A DNA stretch of 64,000 nucleotides, from the NCBI GenBank assembly GCA_911728435.2, contig OU452199.1, positions 6,272,860-6,336,859 of the forward strand. The letters are read 5' to 3'. The DNA is from Apoderus coryli (lineage: Eukaryota; Arthropoda; Insecta; Coleoptera; Attelabidae). The notes beneath the pieces are model-generated. The model worked only from the letters and a program-made list of their open reading frames with translations. It searched no databases and was not told where the DNA came from. Position numbers and translations under genes: made by a program. This document shows, in pieces, positions 11,459-22,325 of the stretch; the stretch's first letter is position 1, and every line of letters begins with the position of its first letter.

Positions 11459-11890
11459 CTCATGTGATTTCTCTTCTTCGGTATTATTATAATTATTGCC
11501 ATCCATGTGGGAATTCTCGTCATCCTCTACTAGGTTGGAGACACTAGGCCGTGCGATTTCCTGGTCGCTTAAAAATGAGAGATCATCAAAATATCACAAA
11601 TTAGGTTTATAAACGTCTTCAATGCCAGTGCCCGTTTTTTTGGAAGCTTTAACCTTTTTCAGTATCCTTATATAGCCTGCCCTTAACGAATCAATCTTTT
11701 TGTTTACACATTCTTTTGTAGCATCGGCATCTACTTCTTTCAGTTTTACCAAGAGCTGTTCATATGCATTGTCTTTCTTAGTACGATCACTGTACTCGTG
11801 AGACTTTACTTTCCATAAAGAGAAAAAACTACGATACAGTTCTATGAATTGTAATAAAAAAGTTTTATTCATTTGGCAAAGATCCGTCAT
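11459..11890 (-). pseudogene. MADF-domain exon with one nonsense codon
   Basis: From ATG at 11890 the frame encodes a MADF (Myb/SANT-like) DNA-binding domain: FLLQFIELYRSFFSLWKVKS near residues 10-29, a middle with AYEQLLVKL and KKIDSLRAGYIRILKK, then EDVYKPNL. At 11594-11596 a TGA replaces the expected Trp of the terminal W/Y-F-D-x-L-x-F-L motif; after it the frame continues YFDDLSFLSDQE and an acidic tail to 11459. There it meets a donor-like GTTAGT. One TGG-to-TGA change accounts for the break. MADF proteins occur as host factors and as partners of PIF/Harbinger elements; which applies here cannot be told. Confidence 0.7.
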
Positions 11891-11899
11891 GCCGAAACA

Positions 11900-13350
11900 A
11901 TTTTAAATTATTTTATATTAATTTATAATAATAAAAACCAAGAAAATTGCAAAAAAGAAAATGTAATAACTATACTCCACACAAAACCGTCGCTAAAAAG
12001 AAAATATAGCCCACACACTCCAGATTTGTTGACATTTCGAACATATCTGACGGACAAAATCAGGCGAAGACAGATATTTGCATTGGTTTTGTACGCGAGC
12101 AAGAACGACAATCTTTCACACACACACTTCGGTTTTGCGTCGTTTTTGCTTGAACAGTCAACAACAGTGAACGCAGTCTGTGGGCCCCTTAAGATATCGC
12201 CATGTCAAAAAAATACACTGTGGCGTTCAAAAGTTAGAAAGGGGGGAGGGACTATTTACGTCCGCACTGTACAGATTAATATCATAAACAGATTATGTTG
12301 TGTTGGTTTATTGAGTGACTTAAAAGCAAATATAAATCGGGTATTACATAGTAGGTACTTATTGATTTTGGTCAGTTGCTAAATTTTCAAAGAAAAACTA
12401 GTTTTGCTTTTTTGAGATATTGATCGATGCAGTTGGTGTAGACACACTCTGTACGTAACATTATTTATAATAGCAGTTACTTCATGCGGAATCGGGATTT
12501 CACATTTCTCCTACTACCTACCAAATGAATGTGAATAAGCTGTAAGTATTGTGGCAAAATTAGTACCACTCCATTACGTTGAATCATAATCAGTGTGATA
12601 CGCTTAGAGAAATTTCATTGTTTTGAAAATTGTGATAACAGTTATGTAGAGTGTTTTACGTATTTCTATTCGACATTTATATTTTTAGAACCACAAGTAA
12701 GTTGTTTTATGCTAGTAGTATTTCTTTGTTTGGCTCATGATATAGTAGGTACAATATCTAATTGTTGCCATTTGATTATATACAGTGTGTCCCCGGATAG
12801 GTGAAATTACTCTTCTGCGAGTTCAGCCCTGCTTGGTATGAAACTAATTTGAGACATAATTTTTGTTTTTGAACATCAAGTACCTATGCCTTGGAAATTT
12901 GAGAAATGCTGAAGACTAAAACAAAAAGTATACAAACTATATATACAGGGTGTTTCAGAAAGACATGGTCTATTGTGGGCCTTAAGCATGTTGAAAGCAG
13001 CCTCATATACAAGGTGTTTCTAAAAAAGCTGGCCAAAATTTGTGAGCGAATTGGAGATATCTAATCATGAAAAAAACCTAAATTGTAATTTTCGAAAAGT
13101 CCTTATTTACAAAGATATAGGGTGTTAAAGATGACTGCCTGAGGACGATTTTTTTGATATATTTTCGAAACGAGTAAAGATGAATTAACCAAATGTAGCA
13201 TATTTAATCACCAGTAAAATGTCGTAAACTGACATGAAATTGAATAAAAAGGATGACCATAGGCGGGTTAACGGGGGGGGCCTTAACTATAACCTAACTT
13301 TTTTTCCTTGTGATTTTTATTCATTTTGTCTCAAAATTGTGATAAAATAA
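11900..13350. other. Non-coding with MITE-like ends
   Basis: Fragments beginning ACAGGGTGTTTC (about 12948) and ACAAGGTGTTTCT (about 13010) resemble termini of mariner-like MITEs. No gene supported. Confidence 0.4.
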
Positions 13351-13610
13351 AGTTTTCTACATAAAAAAGGCATACTTCTTTTTTCTCGAAAAAGTTAAAG
13401 GTTTTCGAGAAATTCGAGTTTGAAAATTTTAGGACAAAAATGGTCCTTAGTACAAAGCATTAATTAAATTTTGGAAAAACTTTTCGTTAGCAAACTGTAT
13501 TTCAATAATTTTATTAATGCTGTTTACTAAGGACCAGCTTTGTCCCAAAATTTTCAAACCTTTAAGTTTTTCGAGAAAAAAGAAGTATGCCTTTTTTATG
13601 TAGAAGACTT
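13351..13610. repeat. 260-bp foldback hairpin
   Basis: The left arm (TTCTACATAAAAAAGGCATA ...) is mirrored by the right arm (... TATGCCTTTTTTATGTAGAA), with a further internal match TTTTAGGACAAAAATGGTCC / GGACCAGCTTTGTCCCAAAA. The left arm has a small extra segment. Non-coding; a transcript would form a long hairpin. Confidence 0.7.
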
Positions 13611-14712
13611 TAAGTGAAAAGCAGCGTTATTCTCAGAAATTATTTATTTGTGCATCTTTTCATGATACAATAGTGCTAAACTTCCGGCAAAGGTGCCACA
13701 TTTGTACAACTCGCATACCATTGATTTCGGGATTGTCTATAAAGACAATGATTTCTGTATATGGTGCTGGCATGTATGCTTACCAAGGTGTCTTGCGTTG
13801 AAAACTGCAGTTGTCCTACAAGCAAAACGATTTTTACTTCCGGAAATATCGATCATCTCTCTGCCAACGTATAAACCATTTTTGAAGAATTCTTTACTGT
13901 TGTATTAAGAAAACAATACTAAGCATTTAATGGTAAAGTACGTACCACCGATTTATACATATTTTTTTGCTTTTATTTTGTTGTTTACTATGCTTTCCAT
14001 GCCTTTATCCCAGAAACGGATCGAAGAATTTCATTTATTCTTGGGATACGGATAAAACATTTTAAGCTACTTAAAGTGATATTTCACTAGACAGGGGTTG
14101 ACATTTGAAATTATAAAATTGGAGTGGCTGAGGGTGAAGAGGAGAAACACAAAATTCCACTAACCATGGTTTTGAAGTTGAAGTTAGAACCTCGGTTAGA
14201 ACTGTATACACGGCGGCATAAGTAGGGATACTCGATACGTAATTTTGTATGTATATCGGATAGTCCATTTATCTTGAGACAGCGGTATCTTAAAAACGGA
14301 ACATTTTTCGGAAAAATAGTTCAAATAAAAGTTGTTTGCTATTGTGGGCGAAAAACAATGGTGGCACCCATTGGCGAATTTTACAACCGTTTCAAGATTA
14401 TCTCAAGGTCAACTTTGGTTTTTTAAATAGAAACATAGATTTTTTATTACAGAATCGTATTCTACAGAAAAAAAACAAATAACTTTTGTTAACAACATTT
14501 TTTTATTCCGATTGAAATAATAACATTTTTTACAGCATTTATTTGCTATTACACAAAAGAAAAAGGTCAATTTTTAACAAAATATGGAATATCTTTCTAT
14601 TTCAGAAAACTCTTGTTGATATTACCTGTGGTTTTGCAGATAAAAATGCTATATCCCATGCATTTTATTACTGTGTTTCGAAGAAGTTTATACGAGAACC
14701 TATTTTAATAAA

Positions 14713-14750
14713 TTCCTGATGAAGACAGGTGGTCTTGTCGAAACGTTGAA
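14713..14750 (+). ncRNA. Hammerhead-like motif C (weak)
   Basis: CTGATGA (14716-14722), stem II GACA/TGTC and GAAA (14740-14743) are present, but stem III collapses to ACGT without a loop and stem I pairs only TTC/GAA. It is probably a decayed or inactive copy. Confidence 0.35.
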
Positions 14751-15164
14751 ACAAATAAAAAATAAATAATGGCATTTAAATAATTATCTAAAATCAAATA
14801 ATCAGTCGATGATTTTTAAATTGTTTAACCTTAGTTCCATGAACAAAAAACAGAGAAATAAACCCAAATTATTATCGGAATCAAATAAATTTATTTTTTT
14901 TATGTAGAATCCGATTCGGTAATGAAAAATATATGTTTCCATTAAGAAAAAACGAGTTGACCTTGAAATAACCTTGAAACGGTTGACAAACTCGCCAATG
15001 TGTGCGACCACTGTTTTTCGTCCACAATAGCAAACAACTTATATTTGAACTTTTTGAAGTGAATACTTCTTTGGCCGCATGAGAGTGATTTTTCAAGGTC
15101 GCATCACGACACGATTTATAAAATTTTCGTCCCGCAAAAGAGATGAAGCATATAACAAATATGA

Positions 15165-15182
15165 GGGAGAGAGAGAGAGAGA
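15165..15182. repeat. (GA)n microsatellite
   Basis: About eight GA units. Confidence 0.8.
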
Positions 15183-15776
15183 CTATATCCTATACCATAC
15201 ACTATTATGTATATAGCGGCATAACGTTCCTTCGTTTGTCCCTTTTGTACCGCCATTCGTATTCCCTTCCTTTCTCGTCAAAGAAGTATTCACTTCTATC
15301 ACGTGTACTGTGCTGCACGCGTAGTTTTTTTTTTTCGAAAAATGTGTCGTTTTTAATATATAAGGCTGTCTCAAGATAAATGGACCACCCGATATATGTT
15401 ACCGGCAATGTGCGAAATGTCTGGATATTATATGCAAACTTCCCAATTCCCCTACAACGGCAGTATAAAAATTAAATAAAATTGTTAAATATTTGCATTG
15501 CAATGCTGTTGAATTTCCCTCATAATTCAATTAAAATAGTTTATTGGATACATACATTTTATATTTTTGGAAAGACAAAGGGTCAATTGATACTCCTCGC
15601 GAAATATATTTTTGATTTTTGGTCTAGAATTTAAGCAAATAACTCACATATAAAGCATATATTTGAACACGTTTTAAAAATACTAAAAAATATAAAAATA
15701 AAGTAAATATTCTTGAAATAAAAGTCGACCTTCACACAATAAATCTTAATAAATATCTCCAAAAAATGACATTTGT

Positions 15777-15818
15777 CACCATACATGTTTCGCAGCTCCG
15801 GGCTGCTTCATCTGTGGT
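15777..15818 (-). ncRNA. Hammerhead motif D (core mutated)
   Basis: Mirror copy of motif E. Stem II GCAG/CTGC, GAAA and the GTA site are intact, but the core reads CAGATGA (15808-15814) instead of CTGATGA, which should abolish cleavage. Confidence 0.55.
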
Positions 15819-16193
15819 TATAAGAGATTCTTACGAAAAGCTATGTTATTTAACTTAGTACATATTATTTTTGGGAAATTCATCTATCAACTCATTGTGT
15901 GAAAAAATTTATGTCATAAAATAAAAAGTTTTTGTTAAATTAAGTTTCGTTGTTAATCATTTAAAACTAAAAAACTAAAAACTCACATCATTTCTAATCT
16001 AAGACTTACATTAGAAATGATGTGAATTTTGAGTTTTTTAGTTTTAAATGATTAACAACGAAACTTAATTTAACAAAAACTTTTTATTTTATGACTTAAA
16101 TTTTTTCACACAATGAGTTGATAGCTGAATTTCCCAAAAATAATATGTACTAACTAAGTTAAATAACATAGCTTTTCGTAAGGATCTCTTATA

Positions 16194-16234
16194 ACCACTG
16201 ATGATGCAGCCCGGAGCTGCGAAACATGTATGGT
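16194..16234 (+). ncRNA. Hammerhead ribozyme motif E (intact core)
   Basis: CTGATGA (16198-16204), stem II GCAG/CTGC around CCCGGAG, GAAA (16221-16224), a two-pair stem III (AC-AT-GT) and GTA cleavage triplet before TGGT. Stem I ACCA/TGGT. All core positions match a minimal type I hammerhead. Confidence 0.75.
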
Positions 16235-16309
16235 GACAAATGTAATTTGTTGGAGATATTGATTAAGATTTATTGTGTGGAGGCCGACTTTTATTTCAAG
16301 AATATTTAA

Positions 16310-18780
16310 TTATTCTACTCCACTTCGATATGGACTACTTCTTTCGAATAAAAATAAAGCTTACACAAAGGAATTATACGAGTACTAAGCCAGCAGCACT
16401 GCATCTGTCATTAAAAAGGGAAATATTGACCTTTATGTTATTAAGGCAAACTTGGAAATTAGAAGACATTTCTAGGTTTGTTTATTCTTATGAGGCTATT
16501 GCAAATGGAAATATCGAGAGTTTTGGAAAAGTTAATAAAAAAATAAAGATATTATTCCTTTAAACTTTTGAAGCCATAAATCGCGATAAGGCCAAATAAA
16601 ATTTGGTTTAAACTTCACACGTTTATTTGACTATTATTTTATATTATATAGGTACATGTATTTTTCAATAAAATGAAAAGATAATAAAAGTGGTTTCAAT
16701 AGACAGTACACTGCGGTAGTAAAATCGCTCCATAAGGGTGAAAAAGAAAATCAAACCCAACGACGACGTAGTGTAATTTTCTTTCGTTTAATTCAAGATT
16801 ATTAAAATTTTATGTGACCAATAAATTCTCGAACAAAAGAAACTACCAGTGCTGTGGGTGTTTTCGGCGGCTATTTGGTTTTTAGTAAGTTATACGAATT
16901 TGGCAATAATATTGAGCACCTTCTGTATCATTCTCTTTATAGTTTCCATTGAAATCTTTCCTGTTCTAGCAGACACATTTTCAATAATTTAAAGGAAAGG
17001 GATAAATTGGCTTAAGCCTAATCTAGGCATTTGTAAGCTAAAAACCTATATATGTTAAATGGATTTAAACTTCTTATTTGAAAAGTTATTGCTGCTAAGT
17101 AAATTATACATCATTATTGCCACTTTTTATCGATCGTGTAGAGATTAGAAGGAAAATATTCCAGTTTGAGTGGCCATCAACGTAATTCGTCGAGGCCATT
17201 TTGCTGTGGCATGCTGTGTGAAATTGTGACATACAAAGAACTGATAAATCATTGAAAAGTTTTAAGTGAAGTTGCAAAAATTCAATATGGCGGTTATAGG
17301 GAAAAATCAATAACTCTCTAGGTTGGATATTGGCCGGTTCAAAATAAGTCGAGTTTGCGCAGTGACGTCATCGGTGCAAGTAAAATATTGTATGCTTTGA
17401 TAATATTTTTATTTATAATAAGTGCGTTACAACCGTCAGTAAGCGTGTAATGAGACTGCCCAAACGAAAGCAGCAACATTTCTAGGCGTTAAAGTAAAAC
17501 TGAAACATTTTACGAACTGATAACGTATTGCTTAACTGTACTTATGAAACAGTTTTAATTATTTTTCTCTTTCTGTTTCTACCATCATTTTTTAGGTTTG
17601 TCAAAATTTTTGCTACTATTATTCGAGATCCAACCAAATACAGCATCTAACATCCGTATATTAGATTTCAAATTTCTTATTCTTATTTTCTACATTTTCT
17701 TCTATTATGTCTGTACGCACTCTGAAAATTTAGAAATATATATTTTTTTCAAAACACATTTAACTTCGTCAGTTTTTTAGTTGAACTTACCCAACCAACC
17801 TCACATGTGTTAACAAATTCTACTCCACTGTTAGTTCTGGTACTCATTTCAATACTAATAATAATAAACATTTAAAAACATAATGTGACGAACAAGAAAA
17901 TGTACACCTGTTGGCAACACCGTTATGCGTCTCGTTAAACTCGAGCTAGTTGTGTCGATCGCCATGGATCTAGAATACACATACGTACGCCAGAATGTTC
18001 GATTGCTCTCTGAAAGGGTTCGAGAAAGAGGGCAAATCATATAAAAAGCTAACGTAACAGTGGACAAAAAAATCAGTGAAAATTAATAATTTATATATAC
18101 GAGTATATCTCTTTAAGGGATATGCTTTTAAATTTATTTGGAATTTAATATAATATTTTAATAATTTTATTTCCATTTATTACTAATTTTGTGAATATGT
18201 ACCTAGTTTATAATTTCAGTATGTTACTTCACTGCGCCCTGTCCTAAAAGTTGAGACTTTTATTAAATTTTTATACAGGCTTTTTCAGTAATAAAACTCT
18301 CCAATTCTCATTTGTCGGAGCATACCTATACATCCAACGATTACTGCGTTTTGTTGCCTTTTTCTCTTTATTATTTTTCGTTATTTTTTAACTGTATATA
18401 GGTATGCATTTCGAGGATTTTGAAAAGATCTTTTGTATATTTTGATACACACATATTTTTAAAACTTCAAACGATGTAATGCACGTATAAATTTTGCGAA
18501 ATAGTGCAATCTACAATGAATGTACCTGCCTATATTACTTCCTGTTAGGTTTTTGCATGTGCTGTTGTTTACAGAACAAAAATTTGTCACACATTGATGA
18601 TACATAGATAGGTGTATACGAAATTTATGTAAAATAACAATGTGAGCTGAAAACGAAAAAAAGCTTTGGGCGGCATACATCTATCAGTTTGGAGGCATGG
18701 GCGTATCATTATTATTTTAGCAAAATAAAGCAAATTTATGTATACATATATTATTTGTTTGAATAATTTTGTTGTAATCG
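16310..18780. other. Non-coding, AT-rich
   Basis: No recognised gene. A 96-codon frame at 16273-16563 overlaps the palindrome end and has no recognisable domain; I do not annotate it as coding. Confidence 0.4.
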
Positions 18781-18784
18781 GGTT

Positions 18785-19594
18785 TTATGATCTCCAAATC
18801 ATCTCGACCGGATTGAAAATACAGTGGTAATGCGGCAAACTGAGAACAGTAGGTCCTTGAGTTAGGCAAAGTTGGTGTATTGCATGTTCTTTTTTGAAAT
18901 TAAATGATTTTATTGTATCAAGTAATTCTTTCTTTGTCGATTTTGTTTTAAGAGTTAATAGTGCTGTCATAAAATAATATCTTGTTTATTGGTATTAGGA
19001 ATTTTAATGCACAATCTGGAATAATAAGATGTGTTGTCCATAACAATAATAGAATTACTCTGAATGTTTGATAGCAGTTGTTCAGCCATCCATTTTTCAG
19101 ATAATTGAGCATTCATATCTTCATGATAATCTGGAGAGGATTCGCATATATCTTTAGCAGATAATAACAACGCATTCCGAACAAATCCATTTTTGCCACC
19201 TGTATGAAGTATGACGACGCGTTTACCACTAGATGATATAAAGTGCCTAAACTGCATTTTTTGTATTATCCACCCTAGCATATTTCAACACGTCGCGTCG
19301 TCAGTATCAAACCACGTCTCGTCTAAATAAACTATATATCTACCTGACTCACGATAATCTTTAATTTTTTCTAAGTATTCTTCCCGCAATTCTACTATCC
19401 TTCTAGTTTCGATTACAGCTATTCCAAAGATTAATGTACACAACATTAATCTTTGGCTGTTCTATTGTCAATATTTTTTTATATTTAATTCCGCAGTCCA
19501 TTAGTATTTCCCGCAACGTGGCCAAGCATTTGCAATTATATTGTCTGTAGTTTTTAAGTTTTTCTCGAACCACATCTAAAATAACTATACACAA
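18785..19594 (-). pseudogene. IS630/Tc1-superfamily transposase, broken
   Basis: Read on the minus strand: an HTH-side segment (REKLKNYRQYNCKCLATLRE), an insertion, RIVELREEYLEKIKDYRE, then YIVYLDETWFDTD with the first catalytic Asp. An in-frame TGA follows just before NMLGWII. Next come KRVVILHTGGKNGF, SIIVMDNTSYYSR (second Asp), a stop and frameshift near 18968, and LPHYHCIFNPVEMIW, which carries the final Glu in the NPxE context. The motif order is that of DDE_3-type transposases common in insects. At least two stops, one frameshift and a hairpin insertion make it dead. Confidence 0.8.
19419..19451. repeat. Short hairpin inside the transposase pseudogene
   Basis: CCAAAGATTAATGT and ACATTAATCTTTGG pair over 14 bp around a 3-5 nt loop. 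It sits where the coding sequence is disrupted. Confidence 0.65.
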
Positions 19595-20243
19595 TTTACC
19601 TTCGTAATCAATTTGTTTGAATAAATTGTTGACACTGATAATTTACTCAGCTTTGTTATTTGTTTACAGATATTTAAATCACATTCTTGATGTTTGTTCT
19701 TAAGGCACTCATACATATTTAAAATTATTCGTTGGCATTGCACATTAAGTCTTTATTTTTAAATTCTCCAAAATGCCATATTGCAACAGTTAAAAAAAAA
19801 TAGATATACAACCAAAATAAAAATCATATATTACTTACTAAAAATACTTCTTTAAGTGCGACACTGGAAAAAAAACTATCTCTCGACAACTGGCTCCTTG
19901 CAAGAGATAATGATAATAAAATATTAAGTGCATAATGTGGCACGTTTAACATACTCATTGTGATTAGGCAACTACTTGATCACCTATATATCTGACTGGT
20001 TGGAATGATCATCCATCGTTCGTCTATCGGTGTTTTACAAATAAGCAGGTACGCTCATCAAGGGAACGCTCAATAACGACATGCTATTAACATATGAAAT
20101 GCCCTGGTTTTGATCAGTACCTGGTAGAAGCCTTATTTCCAAGTAACTTTAACTATACTGTAGATTGTTTTATCGGAGTCATTTAGGCGGTTTGGCCTCC
20201 CCTCACTTCGACCTGCAGAAGATCTTTTGTGAATGACTCTAAT

Positions 20244-21146
20244 CTATGAATTGCCCAGCTGTCCCACACTTTTCATGAAGTTGATGATTTCTCTGGGGGC
20301 TAAATTCCTTGCCTCGTCGGGTGTTAGGGTCACCCCTCCAAGGTGTTTTAGCTTTTTGCAGAAAAGTGCCATGTATTCACAGAGAACGTGTTCTGTTGTC
20401 TCTGTTGCGTCTTCGCAAAACCGACAAGTGTCGTCTTGGGTTAGACCCATCTTTTTGAGATGGTACTTCACTGGGTGGTGTCCCTTAAAAAGGCCTGTAA
20501 TTCGCCGTAGGTCGCTTCTCTCCAGTTGGATAAGCTTCTCTGCGTTGGCCTCTGAAGGTTTGATAAACCTTTTGGATTGTCTTAGGCCTGGAGTGTTTCT
20601 CCAGTAGGACTTAAGTTGTTTCTTTTCCCATCTTCGAAGTTCTTCCATCATATGGCTTTTTGGAAGGCCAAATATGGGTTTCTGGCCACAGAACGGAGCG
20701 TTTGCGCCCTCTTTTGCAAGTTGGCCCGCCGCCTCGTTCCCATTTATGCCTTCATGTCCTGGCACACATGTCAGAGTAATCTTTTTCTTTTGAGCTGCCA
20801 GTTGCTTTAGGGTCTGTTTGCATTCCCAGGCTAGCTTTGACGTGAAGGTGTAAGACCTCAGTACTCTTAACGCAGCTTGACTGTCTGACATAATATTGAT
20901 CTGCCGTTCCGGGATGCCTCTCTGCAGGCATTCTTGAGCACAACGATTAATAGCGTTGATCTCTGCTTGGAATATAGTGGGACTTTTCCCGAGAGATCCA
21001 GAGAGCCTGCCATTAGACCCGTATACTCCCATGCCTGTGTTCCCTTCTATTCCTTTTGAACCGTCCGTATACCAGACGGATGTGTTTTCTGGGAATCGTG
21101 GTTCCCCATTTAGCCATTTTTGACGGTCTCCAATGACCACTTTCAA
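20244..21146 (-). pseudogene. LINE ORF2 C-terminus: RNase H and knuckle (open)
   Basis: An uninterrupted 300-codon frame has RNase H motifs VWYTDGSKG, QAEINAI, MSDSQAAL and CVPGHEGINGNEAA, followed by a linker and the knuckle CRFCEDATETTEHVLCEY, where the last Cys is Tyr. It runs to a C-terminus ending KSVGQLGNS. It has no stop at the position that is nonsense in copy 1. The upstream junction to the RT part is frameshifted. Confidence 0.85.
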
Positions 21147-21273
21147 AATTATGTTTGCATGGCAAAGCGTCCGACGGTTTTCTTCCTTAATCCAAAGGTA
21201 TTAGATTCAGGATTCCCATGTGTCCCTCTAGATCGCCAGTTTGTATTCCATTACCTGTGCCAGTTTCAGAGCG

Positions 21274-21902
21274 CTAATTGCTGCCTCTTTTTTGACTAGG
21301 ACAGGCAAAGGTATCAGATGCAGCAACGTTTCCATCGCTGCTGTGGGGCAAGTTCGCATTGCCCCTGTTTCCTAAACAGGCAAACCGTTGCAACTTTTGA
21401 AGACGGCATTGTGTATGCTTAATATTGACTTTTGGCCACCATACTAATGAGGCGTATGTAACCATGGGTTTGATGACTGTTTGGTACACCCAGTATGTGA
21501 GCTTTTGCTTTAGCCCCCAAGTCCTACCAAGTAGCCTGTGACACGTCCATATGGCCACTGTGGCTTTGAATATGGTTTTCTCTATATGCTGATTTAGTCG
21601 TTTATCCAGGATTACTCCCAGGTATTTGACTTTATCCGAAAGGCAAATTTGCTCACCGCTGAGAGTGGGATTAATAATGTCCACCTTTCTCTTTCTCGTG
21701 AATGGTACCAACACTGTTTTTTTTTCGGATTTATATTCAATCCCTCAGCGTCGCACCAGTTTTTAATTTTGGTTAATGCAATTTGCATGCGGTTGGATAT
21801 AATCGATGTGTGTTTTCGCTTAACTGTGATTACAATGTCGTCGGCGTAGCTTTGCAGAGTAAAGCCTGCCCTATCCATTTTTGAAATGAGATCATCCAGC
21901 AC
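21274..21902 (-). pseudogene. LINE RT palm/thumb fragment
   Basis: Two overlapping frames encode the end of a reverse transcriptase: LQSYADDIVITV (the YADD catalytic box), CDAEGLNINPKK, then VKYLGVILDKRL, WTCHRLLGRTWGL and YASLVWWPK. A frameshift near 21.7 kb joins them. The N-terminal RT and endonuclease are missing. Confidence 0.85.
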
Positions 21903-21945
21903 TAGTGACCATAGAACTATACTATATATGAGTGATTGTGGGAAA

Positions 21946-22325
21946 CAGTGGCGGCTCGTGAGTTTGGCTTCAGGAGGAGCGCAAGAATAATATTTTTTTG
22001 TGATTAAATGCGAATATAAATAGTTCCCACATCTGGATAGACCTGTTTTTTAATATTTATGTAGACTATTATCCAATCACTCGAAAAACTTGTCTTACCA
22101 CTTCACTAACCCAATTGTTAAATCTCGACGCGTCGAGATTAAAAAAGTTTAGTGGTTTTTTGTCCAATATTATCAAATTTCAAACGTGTTGCGGCTTTTT
22201 TACGCCTTCATTAGGCTTACACAAAGAAATAATATTAAAAATTTTAAATTTATTCTCAAATTATTTATGTGTGTGTATTTTTCAGGCTCTAAACTACTCA
22301 AGTTATCAAGGAATAACCAATCACT
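21946..22325. other. hAT-like terminus and 5' region of the 451-aa gene
   Basis: Starts with CAGTGGCGGCTCGTG. Contains the 20-bp perfect palindrome AATCTCGACGCGTCGAGATT (22121-22140). An acceptor-like TGTATTTTTCAG ends at 22284, so a short 5'-UTR exon 22285-22329 is plausible. Confidence 0.45.

Larger units (their letters stand above)
14254..15394. mobile_element. Mariner-type non-autonomous element (MITE) with TA sites
   Basis: Outer inverted ends TATATCGGATAGTCCATTTA at 14252 and its near mirror ending CCGATATA at 15396 imply TA duplications. A second pair of arms lies inside: GTTGTTTGCTATTGTGGGCG near 14331 against its near mirror at about 15027-15046, extending through the CAAGGTCAACT block. 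No transposase ORF. A hammerhead-like motif lies in the loop. Confidence 0.65.
15704..16308. repeat. 605-bp near-perfect palindrome with a ribozyme at each end
   Basis: The left arm from TAAATATTCTTGAAATAAAA to about 16005 is mirrored by the right arm from about 16012 to 16308, with only scattered mismatches over some 290 bp. Inverted hammerhead motifs D and E lie about 75 bp inside each end. No ORF. The flanking 5 kb shows no related copy. Confidence 0.85.
20165..21940 (-). mobile_element. LINE (RNase-H-bearing clade), copy 2
   Basis: Same family as 1716-2781 but longer, retaining part of the RT. The 3' end reads ACAATCTACAGT on the minus strand. The 5' end is cut off next to a hAT-like terminus starting at 21946. 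Confidence 0.8.

Noticed and set aside
11873..12382. 169-codon plus-strand ORF
   Set aside because: Largely antisense or downstream of the MADF exon, with atypical composition and no motif.
16273..16563. Short gene of 96 codons
   Set aside because: It overlaps the palindrome end and has no recognisable domain.
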